Shown piece after piece: positions 1 through 4,096 of a stretch of 6,306 bases of DNA. A program made the position numbers and the translations under genes. The stretch lies in contig DKEG01000035.1 of the NCBI GenBank assembly GCA_002452095.1, positions 1 to 6,306 on the forward strand, in the 5' to 3' direction. The notes below the pieces were generated by a model. It was not told the origin of the DNA. It did not search any database and was given only the letters and a program-made list of their open reading frames with translations. Position 1 is the first letter of the stretch. Each line of letters starts with the position of its first letter. This stretch comes from Bacteroidales bacterium UBA6828. Lineage in GTDB: Bacteria > Bacteroidota > Bacteroidia > Bacteroidales > Paludibacteraceae.

Positions 1-6
1 GTTTGA

Positions 7-71
7 TGCGGTTGCCCTGGTGTTTTACACCTGTCATAAGGGGAGAATGGCTGCCGAATATGGCAACCGCA
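7..71. repeat. Imperfect stem-loop at the left edge, unassigned
   Basis: The 10-bp arm TGCGGTTGCC (7-16) has its exact reverse complement at 62-71, with 45 bases between. A small nested hairpin, GGTGT-TTT-ACACC, lies at 19-31. Both strands can be read through this stretch without stops, but neither reading resembles a protein I recognise. On the minus strand an ATG at 37 would start a peptide MTGVKHQGNRIK that runs off the window, with no clear ribosome site. The segment could be the edge of a repeat or insertion element, or the start of a gene outside the window. I cannot tell which. Confidence 0.4.
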
Positions 72-86
72 AAGACACCTGTTCTT

Positions 87-171
87 GTTCCTTGTCCTTT
101 ATTCTTTGTTCCTTGTCCTTTATTTATTCTTTGTTTCTTGTCCTTTATTCTTTGTTCCTTATTCTTTATTC
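87..171. repeat. Degenerate tandem repeat, period about 21 bp
   Basis: Units start at 87 (21 bp), 108 (25 bp, with a 4-bp insertion), 133 (21 bp, one substitution) and 154 (14 bp, shortened). Each begins GTTCCTTGTCC or a close variant and ends in ATTCTTT. The plus strand is almost pure pyrimidine apart from scattered G and A. The array lies just downstream of the minus-strand lipoprotein gene and overlaps its last codons and stop. Purine-rich, AAGAATAAAGGAC-like arrays between genes are, as far as I recall, common in Bacteroidales, but I cannot verify the family here. Confidence 0.85.
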
Positions 172-869
172 TCAAGTCGTTTTTGGTATTTCTCTATCTG
201 GAGAGAGGTTATGCGCAGGCGGGTCTCGAGGTCGCGTATGTCGCGCATTGTGATACCGAGGCGGAAGGTGCTCATCAGGGCTTTTTTGTCGTTGTCGGAG
301 ATATAAAAGACCGCCCGCGACTTGGAACCGACCATACTGACGCGGATACGGGCTGCGGAATAAACGTCCACGAAATTCAGACAACGGAGAGCATCGTCCT
401 GCCCGAGAGTGAGTGTCTCGTGCCAGCCCTCCGCCTCGAAAGCGTGGGTAGAGCCACGGAAGGTGTCGGAAAGGCTGTCAGCCGATAGGACAACCTCTTG
501 CAGGTCAGCCGGTTTGGCACCATAGTAGAAGAATTTAACCTCGGTCGTAGCATCGTCCCTGACATTGGCTTGGATATAGTTGCGGCTTGTATTCTGCGTA
601 GAGCGAAGCAGCCGATGGGTGTATTTGCCGGTCTGTTCGTATTTCTCATTCTTCTCGTACCGGAACTCTTTGATCAGGGAATCGGCAACGGGCAAAAGGG
701 TTTGATACAGCGAATCATAGTACGCCAGGGAACGCTCCTGCTCCGTGAGGGCGATACTGTCCTGACGGTGTTTCTCGGCACGGCGCTCGGCGGCAGTAGG
801 CTGTTTCTGTCCGCAAGAGACGAAAGAGAGAATTAGAAAGGCTAAAAAAAGATGTGCTGTAGTTTTCAT
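159..869 (-). CDS. Predicted lipoprotein of unknown function
   Basis: This encodes 236 residues. The N-terminus is a lipoprotein signal: two charged/polar residues after Met, a hydrophobic core (about 5-17), and a lipobox ending FVSC with Cys19 as the lipidated residue. Residues after Cys19 (GQKQP) lack the acidic run typical of surface-export signals in Bacteroidetes, so a periplasm-facing membrane anchor is more likely. Two charged, probably helical or coiled-coil stretches (about 30-75 and 205-236) flank a central region (about 95-200) that looks beta-rich. I recognise no family or catalytic motif. The frame stays open to 1004, but Met at 869 is chosen because it gives the signal peptide and because a good promoter lies at 895-927, inside any longer version. 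The last codons and the stop lie inside the tandem repeat array, so the C-terminal tail may vary between strains. It is divergently transcribed from the spmAB gene. Confidence 0.85.
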   Translation of the reverse strand: MKTTAHLFLAFLILSFVSCGQKQPTAAERRAEKHRQDSIALTEQERSLAYYDSLYQTLLPVADSLIKEFRYEKNEKYEQTGKYTHRLLRSTQNTSRNYIQANVRDDATTEVKFFYYGAKPADLQEVVLSADSLSDTFRGSTHAFEAEGWHETLTLGQDDALRCLNFVDVYSAARIRVSMVGSKSRAVFYISDNDKKALMSTFRLGITMRDIRDLETRLRITSLQIEKYQKRLENKE

Positions 870-894
870 AACGCAACAAATTACGATTTGCAGG

Positions 895-927
895 CAAAGG
901 TACGATTTTTTTTGCAAACAGACAAAA
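895..927 (-). promoter_or_regulatory. Bacteroidetes-type promoter for the lipoprotein gene
   Basis: Read on the minus strand, TTTTG (927-923) is the -33 element and TACCTTTG (902-895) matches the -7 consensus TAnnTTTG. The spacer is 20 nt, which is usual for this sigma factor. Transcription would start near 888, leaving a leader of about 20 nt before the ATG at 869. The spacer contains a run of eight A (T on the plus strand, 906-913), so slippage there would change promoter spacing. Confidence 0.75.
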
Positions 928-966
928 GATAGAACGACATAACAATAGAATAATAGAATGATAGCC

Positions 967-1004
967 GTGGCGCGTGCTGCGCACACAATGGTATAGTGTG
1001 CCAC
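967..1004. other. Possible branched secondary structure in intergenic DNA
   Basis: GTGGC (967-971) pairs with GCCAC (1000-1004). Inside it are two smaller helices: GCG/CGC (972-974 with 980-982) and ACAC/GTGT (983-986 with 996-999). Together they could make a compact three-way junction. It is GC-rich within otherwise AT-rich DNA. It lies upstream of the lipoprotein promoter, so it is not in that gene's leader. Nothing shows that it is transcribed. The helices are short and chance pairing is possible. Confidence 0.3.
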
Positions 1005-1043
1005 TAAGAGCCGAAATGGCTTATTCTGTCGGGATTGACGGCT

Positions 1044-1076
1044 GAATCACCTAAGAATCACCTAAGAATAACCTAT
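1044..1076. repeat. Three 11-bp direct repeats (GAATCACCTAA)
   Basis: Two exact copies of GAATCACCTAA (1044-1054 and 1055-1065) are followed by GAATAACCTAT (1066-1076), which differs at two positions. The copies abut exactly. They lie in the divergent intergenic region, about 240-270 bp upstream of the spmAB promoter. The 11-bp period is close to one DNA helical turn, so a protein could bind successive copies on one face. Confidence 0.85.
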
Positions 1077-1094
1077 GCTTATCGGCACGAATGT

Positions 1095-1132
1095 AAACGG
1101 AAATCAAACGGAACTTAAACGGAAGCCAAACG
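1095..1132. repeat. 11-bp tandem repeat with AAACGGAA core
   Basis: AAACGGAA recurs at 1095, 1106 and 1117, each followed by three variable bases (ATC, CTT, GCC when read as 11-bp units), and a partial AAACG follows at 1128. The period is exactly 11 bp, the same as the unrelated array 18 bp to the left. The 8-base core is constant and the last three bases differ. That pattern looks like a conserved binding core with free spacers rather than a recent slippage event. Confidence 0.8.
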
Positions 1133-1201
1133 CTGTACTTTGTACGTTTTGAGGTTGGCTCGGTTAGGTGTTTAGCAAAGAGAGGTCATACAGGAACTAC
1201 G

Positions 1202-1292
1202 CTTTTATGATTATTTCTTTTTACACTTTTATGACTATTTCTTTCTACACTTTTATGACTATTTCTTTCTACACTTTTATGACTATTTTTTT
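1202..1292. repeat. 24-bp tandem repeat, about 3.8 copies, abutting the spmAB promoter
   Basis: Copies start at 1202, 1226, 1250 and 1274 with a strict 24-bp period. Each opens CTTTTATGA and contains TATTTCTTT. Copies two and three are identical, copy one has two substitutions, and copy four is cut short after CTATTTTTTT. The array ends directly on the -33 TTTG (1290-1293) of the spmAB promoter. Near-identity between copies suggests recent duplication, so copy number could vary between strains. Confidence 0.9.
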
Positions 1293-1321
1293 GGACGTAT
1301 CGGCATTTTTTAGTAATTTTG
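1290..1321 (+). promoter_or_regulatory. Bacteroidetes-type promoter for spmAB
   Basis: TTTG (1290-1293) is the -33 element and TAATTTTG (1314-1321) matches TAnnTTTG, with a 20-nt spacer. The predicted start point falls near 1326-1328, very close to the first of two ATG codons (1326 and 1343). The -33 element is formed by the truncated last copy of the 24-bp array and the bases after it. The possible TTG start at 1319 lies inside the -7 box and is therefore rejected. Confidence 0.75.
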
Positions 1322-1325
1322 CGGC

Positions 1326-1346
1326 ATGATTCTCAACCAGGTATGA
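1326..1346 (+). other. Six-codon mini-ORF made by duplication of the gene start
   Basis: ATGATTCTCAAC occurs at 1326-1337 and again at 1343-1354, a 17-bp offset. The first copy reads M-I-L-N-Q-V and stops at TGA (1344-1346), which overlaps the real spmAB start ATG (1343-1345) in an ATGA arrangement. If the transcript includes 1326, this could couple translation to the main gene. If it begins just downstream, the mini-ORF is silent. The predicted start point is too close to decide. Confidence 0.45.
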
Positions 1347-2575
1347 TTCTCAACTATATATGGATAGGATTGATACTGCTTGCGGTGGTAACGGGTATTG
1401 TGCAGGCGGTGTGCTTCGGGCAGACCGACATTTTCTCGGCTATCCTCAACTCGACGTTTGCCAACGCCAAGACGGGATTTGAGATTTCGCTCGGTCTGAC
1501 GGGTGTGCTGTCGCTTTGGATGGGGATTATGAAAATAGGCGAACAAGCGGGCGTAGTTAGGCAGATGTCGCGTGTGGTAACGCCGTTCTTCACCCGCATC
1601 TTCCCCGAACTGCCCAAGGGGCACCCCGCTTTCGGGAGTATGCTGATGAACATCTCCGCGACGATGCTCGGTATAGACAATGCCGCTACGCCTCTCGGGC
1701 TGCAGGCTATGCGCGAGATGCAGGAAACGAATCCCGACAAGAGCAAAGCCAGCAACCCGATGATTATGTTTATGGTACTGGTAACCAGCGGACTGACGCT
1801 CGTGCCGGTAAGCATAATGACTTATCGAGCGCAAATGGGCGCGGCAAACCCCGCCGATGTGTTTTTGCCAATACTATTGGCTACGTATTTTGCGGCGATG
1901 GCGGGATTTATCTCGGTGGCGGTTATACAGAAAATCAACCTGTTCGACAAGGTCATTCTCGGCACATTAGGCGGGCTGACGCTGTTTGTAGGACTGGTGA
2001 TTTGGGCGGCGATGCGGCTGCCGCAGGAGGTGGTAAGCCGGTGGTCGGGGGTGATTGCCGCCGTACTGCTGCTTGGGGTGATATGCTGGTTTGTCATTGC
2101 GGGAATGGTGAAGAAAATCAACGTGTATGACGCGTTTATTGACGGAGCGAAAGACGGCTTCAAAACCGCTGTAGGGATAATTCCGTATCTGATTGCGATG
2201 CTGGTGGCGGTGGGTATGTTCCGCGCCGGCGGGGCAATGGATCTGCTGGTGAACGGCATTGCGTGGCTGTTTGCACGGATGGGACTGAACACGGATTTTG
2301 TACCCGCCCTGCCGACCGCACTGATGCGCCCGCTGTCGGGCAGCGGGGCACGAGGACTGATGGTGGATGCGATGATGCAATACGGGGCGGACAGTTTTGT
2401 TGGACGGCTGGTGAGCATTGTACAGGGCAGCACGGACACCACATTCTATATACTGGCGGTGTATTTCGGGAGTATCAACATAAAAGATACGCGGTATGCG
2501 GTGGTGTGCGGATTGATTGCCGACTTCTGCGGCATAGTGGCGGCGATACTGCTCGGGTATTTGTTTTTCCATTGA
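1343..2575 (+). CDS. Fused SpmA/SpmB nucleoside-recognition (Gate) domain membrane protein
   Basis: This encodes 410 residues with many hydrophobic segments, so it is an inner-membrane protein. Residues 1 to about 190 resemble spore maturation protein A: a Gate-type segment with NSTFANAKTGFEISLGLTG (36-54), then NISATMLGIDNAATPLGLQA (103-122), the SpmA hallmark. From about residue 200 to the end it resembles SpmB: FIDGAKDGFKTAVGIIPYL (265-283), ALMRPLSGSGARG (326-338) and VQGSTDTTFYILAVYFGS (360-377). In sporulating Firmicutes the two halves are separate genes that affect spore core dehydration. In Bacteroidetes, which do not sporulate, the role is unknown, and small-molecule transport is only a family-level guess. 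ATG 1343 is chosen because it begins directly before the first membrane helix. A start at 1319 would lie in the promoter. ybeY follows 151 bp later on the same strand with no terminator that I can see. Confidence 0.9.
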   Translation: MILNYIWIGLILLAVVTGIVQAVCFGQTDIFSAILNSTFANAKTGFEISLGLTGVLSLWMGIMKIGEQAGVVRQMSRVVTPFFTRIFPELPKGHPAFGSMLMNISATMLGIDNAATPLGLQAMREMQETNPDKSKASNPMIMFMVLVTSGLTLVPVSIMTYRAQMGAANPADVFLPILLATYFAAMAGFISVAVIQKINLFDKVILGTLGGLTLFVGLVIWAAMRLPQEVVSRWSGVIAAVLLLGVICWFVIAGMVKKINVYDAFIDGAKDGFKTAVGIIPYLIAMLVAVGMFRAGGAMDLLVNGIAWLFARMGLNTDFVPALPTALMRPLSGSGARGLMVDAMMQYGADSFVGRLVSIVQGSTDTTFYILAVYFGSINIKDTRYAVVCGLIADFCGIVAAILLGYLFFH

Positions 2576-2620
2576 TGAGAGGGAGAGGAGACGATTAGGA
2601 GGTCAACACTATCAACTATC

Positions 2621-2655
2621 CAAATACATAGAAAATTATATCAAAAATTATCAAA
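2621..2655 (+). repeat. 35-bp intergenic AT-rich repeat, copy A
   Basis: This is the first of three copies (others at 3243-3277 and 5901-5935), all in the same orientation. It starts CAAATACAT, has GAAAATTATATCAAAAATTA in the middle and ends TCAAA. It matches copy B at 32 of 35 positions. It lies 46 bp after the spmAB stop, in the gap before ybeY. No hairpin or ORF explains it. Confidence 0.8.
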
Positions 2656-2726
2656 GATACATCGCGGGGGGGGCTATTCAACGGACGGCTACGCCGTATT
2701 AACATTGATTCGTAAAATTCAGAAAG
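2656..2726 (+). other. ybeY leader region with G8 run and small hairpin
   Basis: A run of eight G (2666-2673) is followed by a 5-bp hairpin, ACGGC-TAC-GCCGT (2685-2697). The hairpin has no T-tract, so a terminator is unlikely. TAACATTG (2700-2707) is one base off the -7 consensus, but no matching -33 lies 19-21 nt upstream, so I do not call a promoter. AGAAAG directly before the ATG may help ribosome loading. Confidence 0.4.
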
Positions 2727-3170
2727 ATGATACGGTTTTTGACATATAACGAGGCGCAGGAGTTGGTGCCGTTTGACTTGGCAGCACTCGGGTTTTCCGC
2801 ACGGCACATAGAGCGTTGGATACGCAGTGTGGCGGCCGACTACGGTTTCAACACAGGAGACATCACATATATTCTCTGCAACGACGAGAAGATACTGGCA
2901 GTGAATAGGGAGTTCTTGCAGCACGACTACTACACTGATGTGATAACCTTCGACTACACCACCGCTTCCTGCCTGAACGGAGATATCTTTATCTCGGAAG
3001 ATACGGTGCGCTCGAATGCCGAGACGGTGGGTACCGACTATCCGCACGAACTGCTGCGGATACTGATACACGGTGTACTGCACCTGACGGGGCAAGGAGA
3101 CAAGACACCCGAGACGAAAGCGGAGATGACGAGAAAAGAGGATTTGGCGTTGGGGAAATGGAAACATTAA
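2727..3170 (+). CDS. ybeY: Endoribonuclease YbeY (rRNA maturation factor)
   Basis: This encodes 147 residues, usual for the family. YbeY is a cytoplasmic metal-dependent endoribonuclease needed for 16S rRNA 3'-end maturation and ribosome quality control. Visible hallmarks are NREFLQHDYYTDVITFDY (60-77), carrying the conserved Arg61 and the TDV-[IL]-[ST]-F motif, then GDIFIS (85-90), then HGVLHLTGQGD (115-125). The usual zinc motif is HxxxHxxxxxH; here His115 and His119 are kept but the third position is Asp125. As I recall, Bacteroidetes YbeY proteins often have Asp (GYKDK) at this site, so this is probably a lineage variant and not a broken enzyme. GQGD in place of GYKD is a further small departure. 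The start at 2727 gives the expected N-terminus and length. It sits between two membrane-protein genes, probably on a shared transcript. Confidence 0.95.
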   Translation: MIRFLTYNEAQELVPFDLAALGFSARHIERWIRSVAADYGFNTGDITYILCNDEKILAVNREFLQHDYYTDVITFDYTTASCLNGDIFISEDTVRSNAETVGTDYPHELLRILIHGVLHLTGQGDKTPETKAEMTRKEDLALGKWKH

Positions 3171-3233
3171 ATTCTCCATCAAAAGGGCATTAAAAATTCT
3201 CCGTTAATTACCGTTAATTGATCGTTAATTTTT
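3168..3233 (+). repeat. Short direct repeats after ybeY
   Basis: AAATTCTCC occurs at 3169-3177 and again, as part of AAAAATTCTCC, at 3192-3202. Directly after it, CGTTAATT recurs three times (3202, 3212, 3223) with 10- and 11-bp spacing. The stretch is AT-rich and non-coding, and it leads into copy B of the 35-bp repeat. No stem followed by a T-tract is present, so no terminator is called. Confidence 0.6.
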
Positions 3234-3242
3234 ACTTGGAAA

Positions 3243-3277
3243 CAAATACACGGAAAATTAAATCAAAAATTATCAAA
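3243..3277 (+). repeat. 35-bp intergenic AT-rich repeat, copy B
   Basis: It starts CAAATACACGG, continues AAAATTAAATCAAAAATTA and ends TCAAA. It differs from copy A at 3 of 35 positions and from copy C at 6. It lies 73 bp after the ybeY stop and 48 bp before the DUF975 start, in the same orientation as the genes. Confidence 0.8.
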
Positions 3278-3325
3278 CAGGGGCATTAGATCACACAAAT
3301 ATAAACAACAAATAACACAATTGAT

Positions 3326-3973
3326 ATGATGAAATCTTCTTCCGAGTATCGTGCTATGGCACGAGAGAGTTTGAGCGGCGTATGGAACGAGTCCGCCGTG
3401 GCTTATCTGGTCATTATGGCTATTGCCTGTATCTTCAGTGTGGGCAGTGCAGTCGTACCGCAAGAGATGCTATGGCTGCAAGGTTCTCTTTCGGGCTTGC
3501 AGGTAGTGGTTTCCGTGCTGCTGATTGCACCGTTGGATTATGGTTTTGCCAATGCGATGCTGTCGCTTGTTCGCTGCGAGAGTAATGCGCCTACGAATGA
3601 CATGTTCGGCTATTTCAAACGTGATTATTCGCGCTGGGTTCCCGCCCTTTTATTAATGTCTTTGGCAGAAATAGGGTTAGGCATTGTTACTCTGTTGATA
3701 GGAACGATTGTCTTGCAGTATGCTTATGCTATGGTTCCGTTTTTGCTCCGTGATTATCCGGAACTGACCGCCACGGAGGCACTCCGCACCAGTCGCGAGA
3801 TGATGAAAGGACACAAGTGGGATCTGTTTGTATTGGATCTGACGTTTATCGGTTGGATAATTCTCTGCTGCTTCACTCTGGGCATCGGTTGGCTGTGGCT
3901 GCAACCCTATATGTGTGCCGCCCGTGCGCATTTCTATGAGGATTTGAAAGACGAGATGATTGTAGAGGAGTAG
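3326..3973 (+). CDS. DUF975 family integral membrane protein
   Basis: This encodes 215 residues, normal for DUF975. Hydrophobic segments lie at about 24-45, 57-82, 104-140 and 167-196, so it is an inner-membrane protein. The family signature is the C-terminal block: TATEALRTSREMMKGHKWDL (148-167), then a membrane segment, then QPYMCAARAHFYEDL (193-207). The N-terminal SSEYRAMARESLSGVW (5-20) matches the charged lead-in seen in this family. The molecular function of DUF975 is unknown. Two ATGs are adjacent (3326 and 3329) and either could start translation. It follows ybeY by 155 bp on the same strand and is followed by a strong terminator at 4022-4063, so it is probably the last gene of its transcript. 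Confidence 0.88.
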   Translation: MMKSSSEYRAMARESLSGVWNESAVAYLVIMAIACIFSVGSAVVPQEMLWLQGSLSGLQVVVSVLLIAPLDYGFANAMLSLVRCESNAPTNDMFGYFKRDYSRWVPALLLMSLAEIGLGIVTLLIGTIVLQYAYAMVPFLLRDYPELTATEALRTSREMMKGHKWDLFVLDLTFIGWIILCCFTLGIGWLWLQPYMCAARAHFYEDLKDEMIVEE

Positions 3974-4021
3974 GTATTTTTCCGCACTCGGGACTATCGT
4001 GTGAAATAATTGACGATTATT

Positions 4022-4063
4022 GTTTATTCTGTATTATTCCTTTGATACAGAATAAACTTTTTT
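4022..4063 (+). terminator. Intrinsic terminator after the DUF975 gene
   Basis: GTTTATTCTGTAT (4022-4034) pairs perfectly with ATACAGAATAAAC (4045-4057), a 13-bp stem with a 10-nt loop, followed by six T (4058-4063). The position, 49 bp after the DUF975 stop, fits. The stem is AT-rich. The loop contains the -33 box of the next promoter, so the same dyad could also serve as a regulator-binding site. Confidence 0.85.
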
Positions 4064-4073
4064 CGTATCTTTG
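4041..4073 (+). promoter_or_regulatory. Bacteroidetes-type promoter for the pectate lyase gene
   Basis: TTTG (4041-4044) and TATCTTTG (4066-4073) match the -33 and -7 elements with a 21-nt spacer. TATCTTTGC is a strong match to the -7 box. Transcription would start near 4079, leaving a leader under 20 nt before ATG 4097. The 3' arm and T-tract of the upstream terminator make up most of the spacer. Confidence 0.8.
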
Positions 4074-4096
4074 CAGCGTTTTTATGCTACAAAGAA

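Noticed and set aside
1..37. Minus-strand gene starting MTGVKHQGNRIK
   Set aside because: Only 12 codons are visible. A TGTCTTTG box (77-70) is one base off the -7 consensus, but no -33 lies at the right distance. It is not enough to call a gene.
3..488. Plus-strand ORF over the left edge and lipoprotein gene
   Set aside because: It is antisense to the lipoprotein gene and runs through the pyrimidine repeat, giving a low-complexity Phe/Leu/Cys stretch with no family likeness.
870..1004. N-terminal extension of the lipoprotein to 1004
   Set aside because: It would include the -33/-7 promoter and bury the lipoprotein signal peptide 45 residues inside the protein.
1131..1145. TACTTTG near 1136 as an extra promoter
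   Set aside because: The box has one base too few between TA and TTTG, and no -33 is at the right spacing.
1319..1342. TTG start for spmAB at 1319
   Set aside because: It overlaps the -7 box, and ATG 1343 directly precedes the first membrane helix.
870..1342. tRNA or other known RNA gene in the divergent spacer
   Set aside because: The possible three-way junction at 967-1004 is too short, and it lacks tRNA arms and any CCA end.
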